DNA of 64,000 bases from Coralloluteibacterium thermophilum (GCF_042654365.1 NZ_JBHSGG010000041.1:12883-76882); one strand, 5' to 3'; counted from the stretch's first letter, positions 27,256 through 39,268 are shown. The notes: generated from the sequence alone by a model not told the origin. Made by a program: numbers and translations.

Positions 27256-28191
27256 ATGGGGACGACCACCCCGAGCCATCTCCCGGTGATGTACGCGCAG
27301 GTGCTCGACGGCCTGCGCATCCGCCCGGATGGCCGCTACCTCGACGGCACCTTCGGGCGCGGCGGGCACGCACGCGGCGTGCTCGAGCGGCTGGGTGACG
27401 GAGGGCGACTGCTGCTGATGGACAAGGACCCCGAGGCGATCGCGGTGGCGCAGGCGGGTTTCGGCGCCGACGCACGGGTGTCGCTCTACCGCGGCAGCTT
27501 CGCCGACCTCGGCGTCTGGGACGAGACCACGGCCGGCCTCGACGGCGTGCTGTTCGATCTCGGCGTGTCCTCGCCGCAGCTCGACGAGGCCCGGCGCGGG
27601 TTCTCGTTCGGCAAGGACGGCCCGCTCGACATGCGCATGGACCCCGACTCGGGCGAGAGCGCGGCCGAGTGGCTGGCGCGCGCCGGCGAGGCCGAGATCG
27701 CCGACGTCCTGTGGACCTACGGCGAGGAGCGCATGAGCCGCCGCATCGCGCGCGCCATCGTGGCCCGCCGCGCGGAGGCGCCGCTGGTCCGCACCGCCGA
27801 GCTCGCCGACCTCGTCGCCGGCATCGTCGGCCGCCGCGACACCGGCATCCATCCGGCCACGCGCAGCTTCCAGGCCATCCGCATCCACGTGAACCGCGAG
27901 CTGGCCGATCTCGAGGACGGCCTCGCCGCGGCCCACGCACGGCTGAAGCCGGGCGGGCGGCTGGTGGTCATCAGCTTCCACTCGCTGGAAGACCGCATCG
28001 TCAAGCAGTTCATCAACGCCCGTGCCAAGGCGCCGCCGGGCAACCGGCGCATGCCGGTCGCGGAGGCGTTCGCGCCGACGCTGCGCGACATCGGCGGCGC
28101 CCGGCGCGCCGACGCCGGCGAGATCGCCGCCAACCCCCGCGCGCGCAGTGCGGTGCTGCGCGTGGCCGAACGCCTGGAGGTCGCGGCATGA
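27256..28191 (+). CDS. rsmH: 16S rRNA (cytosine1402-N4)-methyltransferase
   Basis: RsmH (MraW) adds the base methyl group at C1402, the same nucleotide RsmI modifies. The 311-residue protein shows the SAM-binding DGTFGRGGHARGVLERLG, LFDLGVSSPQLDEARRGFSF, DMRMDPDSGESAAEWL and the closing VVISFHSLEDRIVKQF. A GGGAGGG tract lies 10 bases before the start. Its stop overlaps the ftsL start. Confidence 0.97.
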   Translation: MGTTTPSHLPVMYAQVLDGLRIRPDGRYLDGTFGRGGHARGVLERLGDGGRLLLMDKDPEAIAVAQAGFGADARVSLYRGSFADLGVWDETTAGLDGVLFDLGVSSPQLDEARRGFSFGKDGPLDMRMDPDSGESAAEWLARAGEAEIADVLWTYGEERMSRRIARAIVARRAEAPLVRTAELADLVAGIVGRRDTGIHPATRSFQAIRIHVNRELADLEDGLAAAHARLKPGGRLVVISFHSLEDRIVKQFINARAKAPPGNRRMPVAEAFAPTLRDIGGARRADAGEIAANPRARSAVLRVAERLEVAA

Positions 28192-28457
28192 CCTTCCGCG
28201 TCGCCGCCTTCGTGCTGCTGCTCGCCGCCGCCCTCGCCAGCGCGGTCGGGGTGGTGTACGCGCGCCACGAGCACCGGCAGCGCTTCATCGAGCTCAACGC
28301 GCTGGAGAACGAGCGCGACGAGCTCGACATCGAGTTCGGCCGCCTCCAGCTCGAGCAGGCGACGCTTGGCGAGACCCACCAGATCCAGCGCATCGCCGGC
28401 GAGCGCCTGCAGATGCGCTTCCCCGAGGGTGGCGACATCGTGGTGGTGAAGCCATGA
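28188..28457 (+). CDS. ftsL: Cell division protein FtsL
   Basis: FtsL is a bitopic member of the FtsQLB complex that activates septal synthesis. The ATG at 28188 overlaps the rsmH stop and gives 89 residues. One membrane segment (about 4-22) is followed by a charged coiled coil (HEHRQRFIELNALENERDELDIEFGRLQLEQ). Sequence identity in this family is low; size, topology and position between rsmH and ftsI make the call firm. The stop overlaps the ftsI start. Confidence 0.93.
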   Translation: MTFRVAAFVLLLAAALASAVGVVYARHEHRQRFIELNALENERDELDIEFGRLQLEQATLGETHQIQRIAGERLQMRFPEGGDIVVVKP

Positions 28458-30339
28458 GGGGCGCCGCGCGCAACGTGCGCCAGCCGCAGCGCGGAACGCC
28501 GGTCCGCGGGGCCCGCATGGGCTCCGGCTTCGACGTGCGCCGCCGGGTGGGCGTGGTCGCGGGCGTGCTCGGCCTGTGCGCGGCCGCCGTGGTGGTGCGC
28601 GCGCTCGACCTGCAGGTGATCGAGAACGACTTCTACCAGCAGCAGGGCGATGCGCGGTTCCTGCGCGAGATCCCCATCCCGACCTCGCGCGGCATGATCA
28701 CCGACCGCAACGGCGAGCCGCTGGCGGTGTCGTCGCCGGTCGAGTCGCTGTGGGCCAACCCGCGCGAGCTGGTCAACCATCCCGACCGCCTGCCGGAGCT
28801 GGCGCAGGCCCTGGGCACGCCGCTGGAGACCCTGCGCGAGCGCATCGAGGCCCGCCGCGACAAGGAGTTCGTCTACCTGCGCCGGCACATGAACCCGGAC
28901 GACGCCCAGGCCATCGTCGACCTCGGCGTGCCGGGCGTGTTCGCGCAGCGCGAGTTCCGCCGCTTCTATCCGCTCGGCGAGGTGATGTCCCACATCCTGG
29001 GCACCACCAACATCGACGACCGCGGCCAGGAGGGCCTGGAGCTGGCCTTCGACGAGTGGCTGACCGGCAAGCCGGGCGCCAAGAAGGTCATCCGCGACCG
29101 CCGCGGCAAGTTCGTCGAGAACGTCGACCTCGTGCGCGCGGCCGAGCCGGGCCGGGAGCTGACGCTGTCCATCGACCGCCGCATCCAGTACCTGGCCTAC
29201 AGTGCGCTGGGCAAGGCCCTGGCGGAGAACAAGGCCAGCTCGGGCTCGGTGGTGGTGCTGGACGTGCGCAACGGCGAGATCCTCGCCATGGCCAACCTGC
29301 CGTCCTACAACCCCAACCTGCGCGCGCCCAGCGAGCCCGGCTCGCGGCGCAACCGTGCTGTCACCGACCTCATGGAGCCGGGGTCGACGATGAAGACGAT
29401 GACCGTCGCCGCGGCGCTGGAGGCCGGCATCGCCACGCCCGCCCGGATGATCGAGACCAGCCCCGGCTACATGCGCGTGGGCAACGCCACCGTGCGCGAC
29501 ATCCGCAACTTCGGCTACATCGACGTCACCGGCATCATCACCAAGTCCTCCAACGTCGGCACCACCAAGCTGGCGCTGGAGATGACCGCCGAGCACCAGC
29601 ACGACGTGCTGCGCCGCTTCGGCTTCGGCCAGCCGACCGGCTCGGGCTTCCCCGGCGAGGCGGCAGGCGTGCTGACCAACCCGCGCACCTGGGGGCAGGT
29701 GCACCGGGCGACCATCTCCTACGGCTACGGGCTGTCCGCCACGCCGCTGCAGCTCGCCCAGGCCTATGCCGCCATCGGCAACGGCGGGCGCATGCACACC
29801 CCGACCTTCATCAAGGGCGGCACGCGCGACGAAGGCCGCCAGGTCATCGACCCGCGCATCGCGCGCCAGCTCATCGACATGATGGAGACGGTGACCGGGC
29901 CGGAGGGCGGCGCGCGCCGCGCCAACGTCTCCGGCTACCGCGTCGCCGGCAAGACCGGCACCTCGCGGCGCGCGGTCAGCGGCGGCTACGAGCGCCGCTA
30001 CATCTCCATGTTCGCCGGGCTGGTGCCCGCCAGCGAGCCGCGCTTCGCGATGGTGGTGGCGATCCAGGATCCGGATACGAGCGCCTACTACGGCGGCCTA
30101 GTCGCCGCACCCGTATTCCACGACGTGATGGACGGGGCGCTGCGGCTGATGGACGTGCCGCCGGACCGCGTCGAGCAGTGGCTGGCGGTGGGGTCCGACC
30201 TGCCGGGGCGCGACGATCCCGACGACATGCAGAACGTCGCCGACGCGCCGCCGCCGGCGATGGTCACCCTCGAGGAGATGCCGGTCGCGGCCAGCCGCGA
30301 ACCCGCGCTGCCCGCCACCATCGGCGCGGGAGCGGGCCA

Positions 30340-30343
<4 letters not shown>
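28454..30343 (+). CDS. ftsI: Septal peptidoglycan transpeptidase FtsI (PBP3)
   Basis: FtsI cross-links septal peptidoglycan in partnership with FtsW. The 629-residue protein has one membrane segment (about 36-54), a pedestal domain, and a transpeptidase domain. The catalytic motifs are S-x-x-K as EPGSTMKT with Ser311, S-x-N as SSN at 365-367, and KTG at 500-502. Met in the first motif replaces the more common Val or Ile and is a mild change. It overlaps ftsL and murE by four bases each. The C-terminal Pro-rich tail is longer than in Escherichia coli. Confidence 0.97.
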
Positions 30344-31820
<1,477 letters not shown>

Positions 31821-31824
<4 letters not shown>

Positions 31825-33194
31825 GGCCGCAGTCCCTGTCCCGGCTCGCGACCTGGTGCGGCGGCCGTCTGCACGGCGAGGACGTGCGGGTGAGCGACGT
31901 CGCCATCGACTCGCGCGCGGCCGGTCCCGCCAGCCTGTTCGTGGCGCTGCGCGGCGAACGCGCCGACGGCCACGACTTCGTGGCCTCCGCCGGCGCGGCC
32001 GCGGCCCTGGTCGAGCGGGTGGTGGAGGCCGGCGTGCCGCAGCTGGTGGTCGGCGACACCCAGGCCGCGCTCGGCCGCATCGCGCGCGGGGTGCAGGCGG
32101 ACCGCGCCACGCGCGTGCTGGCGGTGACCGGCAGCAACGGCAAGACCACCGTCAAGACCCTGCTCGCGGGCATCCTCGCCCACGCCGGCCGCACCTACGC
32201 CAATCCCGGCAACCGCAACAACGAGATCGGCCTGCCGCTGGCTGTGCTGGAGGCCCCGGACGAGGCCGACTTCGCCGTCTACGAGATGGGCGCGGGCAAG
32301 CCGGGCGACATCGCCTACCTCACCGACATCGTCGCGCCCGACGTCGCGCTGGTGAACAACGTTGCGGCGGCGCACCTGGAGCGCATGGGCTCCCTGCTCG
32401 GCATCGCCGACACCAAGGCCGCTATCTACAGGGCGCTGCGCCCGGGCGGTACCGCCGTGATCAACGCGGACGACGCCTTCGCGCCCTGGTTCGCCACGCA
32501 GGCCGGCGCGCATGCCGTGCTGCGCTTCGGCATCGAGGCCAGCGCCGACGTCGTGGCGACGGACATCGTCCCCGGCGCCGAGGGCAGCCGCTTCCTGCTG
32601 CGCGCGCCACAGGGCGAACGCGCCATCGCCCTCCCGCTGCCGGGCCGCCACAACGTACGCAACGCGCTCGCGGCGGCCGCCTGCGCGCTCGCGGCAGGCG
32701 CCGGACTCGACCACGTCGCCGCTGGCCTGGCCGGCGCGGCGCCGGTGCCGGGGCGCCAGGTCGCGCATGCGCTGTCGGGCGGGGCGGTGCTGGTCGACGA
32801 CAGCTACAACGCCAACCCCGCCTCGCTGGTCGCGGCCATCGACACCCTCGCCGACCAGGGCGGCGAGGCCTGGCTGGTGCTGGGCGACATGAAGGAGCTC
32901 GGTCCCGAGGCCGAGGCCCTGCACGCCGAGTGCGGTGCCCGCGCCCGCGCGCGCCGCATCGCCCGCCTCTACGCCACCGGGGCGCTCTCGGCGGCCGCGG
33001 TGGCCGCCTTCGGCCCGCAGGGGCGCCATTTCCACGACCGCGAGAGCCTGGTCGCCGCGCTCCGCGCCGACCTCGCCGCGGCCGCCACCCCACCGCGCGT
33101 CCTGGTCAAGGGCTCGCGCTCGAGCGCGATGGATCGCGTCGTCGCCGCGCTGCTGCCGGCGGCCCAACCCGAGGACGCGACGCATGCTGCTTGA
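31821..33194 (+). CDS. murF: UDP-MurNAc-tripeptide:D-Ala-D-Ala ligase
   Basis: MurF attaches D-Ala-D-Ala to complete the pentapeptide precursor. The ATG at 31821 overlaps the murE stop and gives 457 residues. It shows VAIDSRAAGPASLFVALRGERADGHDF, the ATP-binding VTGSNGKTTVKTLLAGIL, NRNNEIGLPLAVL and VLVDDSYNANPASLVAAIDTL. The end VLVKGSRSSAMDRVV is the family signature. It overlaps mraY by 11 bases. Confidence 0.97.
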
Positions 33195-34266
33195 ACTGGC
33201 GCGCTGGCTGCAGGAGCTCGACAGCTTCTTCACGGTGTTCAACTACATCACCCTGCGCGCGATCCTGGGTGCGCTGACCGCGCTCGGCCTGTCGCTGTGG
33301 CTCGGGCCGCCGGTGATCCGCCGGCTCGCGCAGTTCAAGGGCGGCCAGCCCATCCGCACCGACGGCCCGCAGTCGCACTTCTCCAAGGCGGGCACGCCGA
33401 CCATGGGCGGCGCGCTGATCCTGCTGGCGGTGTCGCTGTCGACCCTGCTGTGGGCCGACCTGCACAACCGCTACGTGTGGGTCGTGCTCGCGGTGCTGGT
33501 GTCGTTCGGCGCCATCGGCTGGCTGGACGACTGGATCAAGATCGCCAAGCGCGACCCCAACGGCCTGCGCTCGCGCAGCAAGTACGCGCTGCAGTCGCTG
33601 TTCGGCCTCGCCGCGGCGGTGTTCCTGTTCCTGAGCGCGGACGCACCCTCCAACACGCAGTTCTTCCTGCCCCTGCTCAAGGACGCGGTGTTCCCGCTGG
33701 GGCTGGGCTTCATCGTCGTCGCCTACTTCTGGATCGTCGGCTTCTCCAACGCGGTGAACCTCACCGACGGCCTCGACGGGCTGGCGATCATGCCCAGCGT
33801 CCTGGTCGCCGGCGCGCTGGGCGTGTTCGCCTACCTCTCGGGCCACGCCGAGTTCTCGCTCTACCTGCAGATCCCGCAGGTGCCCGGCGCCGGCGAGCTC
33901 GCCATCTTCTGCGCGGCCATCGCCGGGGCGGGCCTGGGCTTCCTGTGGTTCAACACCTATCCGGCACAGGTGTTCATGGGCGACATCGGCGCCCTCGCCC
34001 TGGGCGCGGCCATCGGCACCATCGCCGTCATCGTCCGCCAGGAGCTGGTGCTGGTGATCATGGGCGGCATCTTCGTGATCGAGACGCTCTCGGTCATGGC
34101 CCAGGTGGCGAGCTTCAAGCTCACCGGCAAGCGCATCTTCCGGATGGCGCCGATCCACCACCACTTCGAGCTCAAGGGCTGGCCCGAGCCGCGCGTGATC
34201 GTCCGCTTCTGGATCATCACCGTGGTGCTGGTCCTCGTGGGCCTGGCGACGCTCAAGGTGCGCTGA
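33184..34266 (+). CDS. mraY: Phospho-MurNAc-pentapeptide transferase
   Basis: MraY moves phospho-MurNAc-pentapeptide onto undecaprenyl phosphate to make lipid I. The 360-residue protein has about ten membrane segments. Conserved loops are GQPIRTDGPQSHFSKAGTPT, the catalytic IGWLDDWIKI, NAVNLTDGLDGLAI with Asp residues that bind magnesium, and RMAPIHHHFELKGWPEP. The start overlaps murF and the stop shares a base with the ftsW start. Confidence 0.98.
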   Translation: MLLELARWLQELDSFFTVFNYITLRAILGALTALGLSLWLGPPVIRRLAQFKGGQPIRTDGPQSHFSKAGTPTMGGALILLAVSLSTLLWADLHNRYVWVVLAVLVSFGAIGWLDDWIKIAKRDPNGLRSRSKYALQSLFGLAAAVFLFLSADAPSNTQFFLPLLKDAVFPLGLGFIVVAYFWIVGFSNAVNLTDGLDGLAIMPSVLVAGALGVFAYLSGHAEFSLYLQIPQVPGAGELAIFCAAIAGAGLGFLWFNTYPAQVFMGDIGALALGAAIGTIAVIVRQELVLVIMGGIFVIETLSVMAQVASFKLTGKRIFRMAPIHHHFELKGWPEPRVIVRFWIITVVLVLVGLATLKVR

Positions 34267-35543
34267 TGCACGACGCCGCCAGCCAGGCGCTCCGCCTCGA
34301 CGCCATCCAGGGCCGGTACGACCCGGGCCTGATCGCCATCGTGCTCGCGATCGCGAGCCTGGGCGTGGTCATGGTGGCCTCGAGCTCCATCGCCATCGCC
34401 GAGGGACTGTCGGTCGGGCCGTTCTACTTCCTCACCCGGCACCTGATGTTCCTCTGCGGCGGGCTGGCGCTGGCGATCTGCTTCATGCGCACCGAGCTCA
34501 AGTTCGTCGAGAAGCACGCCCACCTCGCGCTGCTGCTGTGCTTCGTCGCCCTGCTGCTGGTGTTCCTGCCGGGCCTGGGCAAGACCGTGAACGGCGCGCG
34601 GCGCTGGATCACCCTGGGCGTGTCCAACTTCCAGGTGGTCGAGGCGGCCAAGCTGCTCTTCATCGTCTGGCTGGCGAGCTACCTGGTGCGCTACCGCGAC
34701 CAGGTGCAGTACCAGTGGCGCGCGATCTTCAAGCCGGTGCTCGTGGTCGGCGCCCTGGCCGTCCTGCTGCTCCTGCAGCCGGACTTCGGCTCGGCCGTGC
34801 TGATGATCGCGGTGGTCGGCAGCATGCTGATGCTCGGCGGCGCGAGCATCCCGCGGCTGATGGCGCCGGTCGCCATCGTGATTCCGGTCATGGCGGCCGT
34901 GGCCTGGGCCGAGCCCTACCGCGTGCGGCGCCTGACGTCCTTCCTCAATCCGTGGGAGGACCCCTTCCGCGACGGCTTCCAGCTCACCCAGGCGCTGATC
35001 GCGGTCGGCCGCGGCGAGTGGTTCGGCGTCGGCCTGGGCGCCAGCGTGCAGAAGCTGTTCTACCTGCCCGAGGCGCACACGGACTTCATCATGGCGGTGA
35101 TCGCCGAGGAGCTGGGCTTCGTCGGCGTGCTGCTGGTGGTCGCGCTGTTCGCCCTGTTCACCTGGCGCGCCTTCGCCATCGGCCTGCGCGCGATCGAGAT
35201 GCGGCGCTGGTTCGCTGGCTACTGCGCGTTCGGCGTGGCGATGTGGATGAGCCTGCAGAGCTTCGTCTCGATGGGCGTCAACCTCGGCCTGCTGCCGACC
35301 AAGGGTTTCACCCTGCCGCTGATCTCGTCCGGCGGCTCCAGCGTGCTGATGACCTGCGCCGCCATCGGCCTGCTGCTGCGGGTGAGCTACGAGGTCGAGC
35401 GCGCCGCGCGCCAGGTGGCGCGGGCGCGCGGGGAGGAGGGCGAGCCGGAGCTGCCCGCCGCCGACCCCGAACCGACCGCGGCACCCGCACCGGCGCGCGG
35501 CCTGCGCGAGCGCGTGCCCCCGACCCTGGGAGGTCTCGCATGA
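34266..35543 (+). CDS. ftsW: Septal peptidoglycan glycosyltransferase FtsW
   Basis: FtsW is the SEDS polymerase that makes septal glycan strands together with FtsI. The 425-residue protein has about ten membrane segments. SEDS marks are NGARRWITLG, LLLLQPDFGSAVLM, the long periplasmic loop with GDGFQ-like RDGFQLTQALIAVGRGEWFGVGLG, the polymerase-site Asp in EAHTDFIMAVIAEELG, and LPTKGFTLPLISSGGSS. A cytoplasmic Pro/Ala-rich tail ends the protein. It overlaps murG by four bases. Confidence 0.97.
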   Translation: MHDAASQALRLDAIQGRYDPGLIAIVLAIASLGVVMVASSSIAIAEGLSVGPFYFLTRHLMFLCGGLALAICFMRTELKFVEKHAHLALLLCFVALLLVFLPGLGKTVNGARRWITLGVSNFQVVEAAKLLFIVWLASYLVRYRDQVQYQWRAIFKPVLVVGALAVLLLLQPDFGSAVLMIAVVGSMLMLGGASIPRLMAPVAIVIPVMAAVAWAEPYRVRRLTSFLNPWEDPFRDGFQLTQALIAVGRGEWFGVGLGASVQKLFYLPEAHTDFIMAVIAEELGFVGVLLVVALFALFTWRAFAIGLRAIEMRRWFAGYCAFGVAMWMSLQSFVSMGVNLGLLPTKGFTLPLISSGGSSVLMTCAAIGLLLRVSYEVERAARQVARARGEEGEPELPAADPEPTAAPAPARGLRERVPPTLGGLA

Positions 35544-36622
35544 GCGGCGCGCCCGTGCTCATCCTCGCCGGCGGTACCGGCGGGCACATCTTCCCCGGGC
35601 TCGCGGTCGCCGAGGCCCTGCGCGCGCGCGACGTGCCGGTGGTCTGGCTCGGCGCCGCCGGCGCCATGGAGACGCGGCTCGTCCCGGCGCGCGGGATCGA
35701 GCTGCGCACGATTTCGATCGCCGGCGTCCGCGGCAAGGGCGCGGCGACCCTGCTGCTGGCGCCGTTCAGGCTCGCTCGCGCGGTCTGGCAGGCGATGGCG
35801 GCGATCCGCAGCCTGCGCCCGCGCGCGGTGGTGAGCTTCGGCGGCTTCGCCGCGGGGCCCGGTGGCCTCGCCGCCTGGCTGCTCCGCCGGCCCTTGCTCG
35901 TGCACGAGCAGAACCGCGCGCCGGGCATCACCAACCGCGTCCTCGCGCGCCTGGCGCGTCGCGTGCTGACCGGCTTCCCCGACAGCTTCGCCGGGCGCTG
36001 CGAGGAAGTGGTCGTCGGCAACCCCGTGCGCGACGCCATTGCCGCCCTGCCGCCGCCCGAGGACCGCTTCGTCGGCCGCGACGGCCCGCTGCGCGTGCTC
36101 GTGCTCGGCGGCAGCCAGGGCGCGCGCGCGCTGAACCAGGGCGTCCCGCTCGCACTCGCCGCCCTCGACGGCCGGGTGGACCTGGAGGTGCGCCACCAGT
36201 GCGGCGAGAAGTTCGTGGAGGAGGCGCGCGCCGCCTACGCGGCGGCGGGCCGTCCGGTGCAGGTCGAGCCCTTCATCGCCGATATGGCCGAAGCCTATGC
36301 CTGGGCCGATCTCGTGGTCTGCCGGGCCGGCGCGCTGACCCTGGCCGAGCTGTGCGCGGCCGGCGTCGGCAGCGTGCTGGTGCCGTTCCCCGCCGCCACC
36401 GACGACCACCAGACCCGCAACGCCGAGTTCCTCGTGGACCGCGGCGCCGCCCGCCTGCTTCCGCAGGGCGCGGCGTTCGAGGCGCGCCTGGCCGCTGTGC
36501 TGGAGGAGGTGCTGGGCGACCGCACCACGCTGCGCCGCATGGCCTCGGCCGCGCGCGCGCTGGCGCGGCCGGACGCGGCCGGCGACGTCGTGGCCTGCAT
36601 CCTCCAGGAGGCGCGCCCGTGA
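35540..36622 (+). CDS. murG: Lipid II synthase MurG (GlcNAc transferase)
   Basis: MurG adds GlcNAc to lipid I at the cytoplasmic face of the inner membrane. The 360-residue GT-B enzyme has the first G loop GGTGGHIFPGLAVAEAL, the second around VVSFGGFAAGPGG, HEQNRAPGITNRVLARLA, GGSQGARALN and the donor-site tract CRAGALTLAELCAAG. The ATG at 35540 sits in the ATGA overlap with ftsW, and its stop overlaps the murC GTG start. Confidence 0.97.
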   Translation: MSGAPVLILAGGTGGHIFPGLAVAEALRARDVPVVWLGAAGAMETRLVPARGIELRTISIAGVRGKGAATLLLAPFRLARAVWQAMAAIRSLRPRAVVSFGGFAAGPGGLAAWLLRRPLLVHEQNRAPGITNRVLARLARRVLTGFPDSFAGRCEEVVVGNPVRDAIAALPPPEDRFVGRDGPLRVLVLGGSQGARALNQGVPLALAALDGRVDLEVRHQCGEKFVEEARAAYAAAGRPVQVEPFIADMAEAYAWADLVVCRAGALTLAELCAAGVGSVLVPFPAATDDHQTRNAEFLVDRGAARLLPQGAAFEARLAAVLEEVLGDRTTLRRMASAARALARPDAAGDVVACILQEARP

Positions 36623-38049
36623 GCCGCCGCCTGCAGCAGACCGGCGACCTCGCCCGCGCGCACTCGCGCGTGCATTTCATCGGCATCGGCGGCGCCGGCA
36701 TGAGCGGCATCGCCGAGGTGCTGTGCACCCTGGGCTACAGCGTGTCCGGCTCGGACATGGCCGACAGCCGCGCGACCCGGCGCCTCGCCAGCCTCGGCGT
36801 GCGGGTCGCCCGCGGCCACGACGCGGCCAACCTCGCCGGGGCCGACGTGGTCGTGGTCTCCAGCGCCATCCGGGACGACAACCCCGAGCTGGTCGCCGCC
36901 CGTGCGCAGCGCATCCCCGTGGTGCCGCGCGCGGAGATGCTGGCCGAGCTGATGCGCTTTCGCCGCGGCATCGCGGTGGCGGGCACGCACGGCAAGACCA
37001 CCACCACCAGCCTCATCGCCAGCGTGCTGTCCGAGGGCGGGGTGGATCCGACCTTCGTGATCGGCGGGCAGCTTCTCGCCGCCGGCGCCAACGCCCGGCT
37101 CGGTACCGGCCAGTGGCTGGTCGCCGAGGCCGACGAGAGCGACGGCAGCTTCCTCCGCCTCAATCCGCTGATCGCCGTCGTCACCAACATTGACGCCGAC
37201 CACCTGGAGAACTACGGGGGCGACTTCGCGCGGGTCCGCGCGGCGTTCTCGGAATTCCTGCACCGCCTGCCGTTCTACGGGCTGGCGGTGCTGTGCATCG
37301 ACGACCCCGAGGTCGCAGCGCTGGCGGCGGCCATGCCGCGCCACACCATGACCTACGGCTTCGCCGCCGAGGCCGACGTGCGCGCCGAGGACGTGCGCCA
37401 GGCCGGCGGGCGCACCCGCTTCCGCCTGTGCCTGCCCGAGGGCGAGTGCGCCGAGGTGGTGCTGGCCATGCCGGGCGAACACAACGTGCAGAACGCGCTG
37501 GCCGCGGCCGCCATCGGCTGGCAGCTCGGCGTGGACGCCGCGGCCATCGGCCGCGCGCTGGAGTCCTTCCAGGGCGTCGGGCGCCGCTTCAACGCGCTGG
37601 GCGAGATCGAGTTCGGGCGCGGTCGCGCCCTGGTGGTGGACGACTACGGCCACCACCCGCGCGAGCTCGCCGCGGTCTTCGCCGCCGCCCGTGCCGGCTG
37701 GCCGGAGCGCCGCCTGGTGGTGGCCTTCCAGCCGCACCGCTACTCGCGCACCCGCGACCTCCTCGACGACTTCGCCGCCGTGCTCTCGCAGGCGGACGCG
37801 GTGGTGCTGACCGAGGTCTACGCCGCCGGCGAAGCGCCCATCGCCAATGCAGACGCCCGGGCGCTGGCGCGCGCGATCCGCTCGCGCGGACGGCTGGAGC
37901 CGGTGGTGGTCGGCGCCGCCGCCGAACTGCCGCAGGTGCTGGTGGACGTCCTCGCCGACGGCGACCTGCTGCTGGTCATGGGCGCGGGCGACATCGGACA
38001 GATCGCGCCCGAGCTGGGCGTCAACGGTTTCCCAGGAGTCTCGCGATGA
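36619..38049 (+). CDS. murC: UDP-N-acetylmuramate:L-alanine ligase
   Basis: MurC adds the first amino acid of the peptide stem. The GTG at 36619 overlaps the murG stop and gives 476 residues. The N-terminal nucleotide fold reads HFIGIGGAGMSGIAEVL, the ATPase P-loop GTHGKTTTTSLIASVL, and the C-terminal ligase part VVDDYGHHPRELAAVFAAAR with FQPHRYSRTRDL. It overlaps ddl by four bases. Confidence 0.97.
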   Translation: MSRRLQQTGDLARAHSRVHFIGIGGAGMSGIAEVLCTLGYSVSGSDMADSRATRRLASLGVRVARGHDAANLAGADVVVVSSAIRDDNPELVAARAQRIPVVPRAEMLAELMRFRRGIAVAGTHGKTTTTSLIASVLSEGGVDPTFVIGGQLLAAGANARLGTGQWLVAEADESDGSFLRLNPLIAVVTNIDADHLENYGGDFARVRAAFSEFLHRLPFYGLAVLCIDDPEVAALAAAMPRHTMTYGFAAEADVRAEDVRQAGGRTRFRLCLPEGECAEVVLAMPGEHNVQNALAAAAIGWQLGVDAAAIGRALESFQGVGRRFNALGEIEFGRGRALVVDDYGHHPRELAAVFAAARAGWPERRLVVAFQPHRYSRTRDLLDDFAAVLSQADAVVLTEVYAAGEAPIANADARALARAIRSRGRLEPVVVGAAAELPQVLVDVLADGDLLLVMGAGDIGQIAPELGVNGFPGVSR

Positions 38050-38999
38050 GTCGCGTCACCGATCCCGCCGCCTTCGGCCGCGTCGCCGTCCTCATGGGCG
38101 GGACGTCCAGCGAGCGCGAGGTCTCGCTCGAATCGGGCCGCGGCGTGCTCGCGGCGCTGGCGGCGCGCGGCGTCGACGCGCATGCGGTGGACGGCATCCC
38201 GGCACTGCTGGAGGAGATCCGCGCCGGTCGCGTCGACCGCGTGTTCAACATCCTGCACGGCGGAGACGGCGAGAACGGCGTGCTGCAGGGCGCGCTGCAG
38301 GCGCTGGGCGTGCCGTTCACCGGCAGCGGCGTGCTGGGCTCGGCACTGACCCTGGACAAGATCCGCACCAAGCAGGTGTGGCTGTCGCTGGGCCTGCGCA
38401 CCCCCCGCTACGTGCGCCTGGCGCCCGGCGACGACGTGCACGCGGCCGCGCGTGCGCTGGGCCTGCCGGTGATCGTGAAGCCGTCCTGCGAAGGGTCGAG
38501 CGTGGGCGTGAGCCGCGTGTTCGACGACGCCGACCTCGATGCCGCCGTCGCGCTGGCCGCCCGCTACCCGGGCGAGCTGCTCATGGAGCAGCTGATCGAG
38601 ACCGACGGTCCGGACGCCGGCGAGTACACCGTCGGCATCCTGGGCGAGGAGGCGCTGCCCTCGATCCGCATCGTCCCCGCCGGCGCCTACTACGACTACC
38701 ACGCCAAGTACGTCGCCGACGACACCACCTACCTCTGCCCCGGCCTGGACGGCAAGGCGGAGGCGGCGATGCGCGCCCTGGCGCTGGCCGCATTCCATGC
38801 GGCGGGCTGCACCGGCTGGGGCCGCGTCGACCTGATGCGCGACGCCCAGGGACGCGACTGGCTCCTCGAGGTGAACACCGCCCCCGGCATGACCAGCCAC
38901 TCCCTTGTCCCCAAGGCCGCCCGTGCGGTCGGGATCGAGTTCGAGGCGCTCTGCTGGGCGGTGCTGGAGACGTCGCTGGCGGCGGAGGGGCGGTCGTGA
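38046..38999 (+). CDS. ddl: D-alanine:D-alanine ligase
   Basis: Ddl makes the D-Ala-D-Ala unit used by MurF. The ATG at 38046 gives 317 residues with the ATP-grasp fold: VLMGGTSSEREVSLESG at the start, NILHGGDGENGVLQGALQ, the ATP-binding VIVKPSCEGSSVGVSRV, and GWGRVDLMRDAQGRDWLLEVNTAPGMT reduced to its key Asp, Glu and Asn metal ligands near the end. Its position beside ftsQ corresponds to ddlB. The stop is followed within 13 bases by a repeat arm. Confidence 0.97.
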   Translation: MSRVTDPAAFGRVAVLMGGTSSEREVSLESGRGVLAALAARGVDAHAVDGIPALLEEIRAGRVDRVFNILHGGDGENGVLQGALQALGVPFTGSGVLGSALTLDKIRTKQVWLSLGLRTPRYVRLAPGDDVHAAARALGLPVIVKPSCEGSSVGVSRVFDDADLDAAVALAARYPGELLMEQLIETDGPDAGEYTVGILGEEALPSIRIVPAGAYYDYHAKYVADDTTYLCPGLDGKAEAAMRALALAAFHAAGCTGWGRVDLMRDAQGRDWLLEVNTAPGMTSHSLVPKAARAVGIEFEALCWAVLETSLAAEGRS

Positions 39000-39011
39000 T
39001 GGTCGCTCTCA

Positions 39012-39268
39012 TGAAGCGGGAAGCGGGAATCGGGAATCGGGACCCGTGGGTCCGGATGACATCGCGGCCTGGCCTGCTGTCGGCGCGCAGCGGCGGTAGC
39101 GCACGCGCAACCGGATTGCGGCAGCCCGCAGGTCCCGCTTCCCGCCTCCCGATTCCCGGCCGCCCCACAAGGTGGCCTGGCCTGCTGTCGGCGCGCAGCG
39201 GCGGTAGCGCACGCGCAACCGGATTGCGGCAGCCGGCAGGTCCCGCTTCCCTCTTCCCAATTCCCGGC
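39012..39268. repeat. GGGAATC arm and duplicated core/C-rich arm between ddl and ftsQ
   Basis: A G-rich arm (39012-39050) follows the ddl stop. Then a 95-base direct repeat occurs twice, at 39066-39160 and 39174-39268, with a 108-base period and only a handful of differences. Each copy holds a core around TGTCGGCGCGCAGCGGCGGT and a C-rich arm ending ATTCCCGGC. The second arm ends eight bases before the ftsQ start. This is the only large gap from mraZ to ftsA. Confidence 0.9.

Noticed and set aside
29381..29392. FtsI active-site motif STMK as a sign of lost function
   Set aside because: The serine and lysine are intact and the variable position tolerates hydrophobic residues, so the enzyme should be active.
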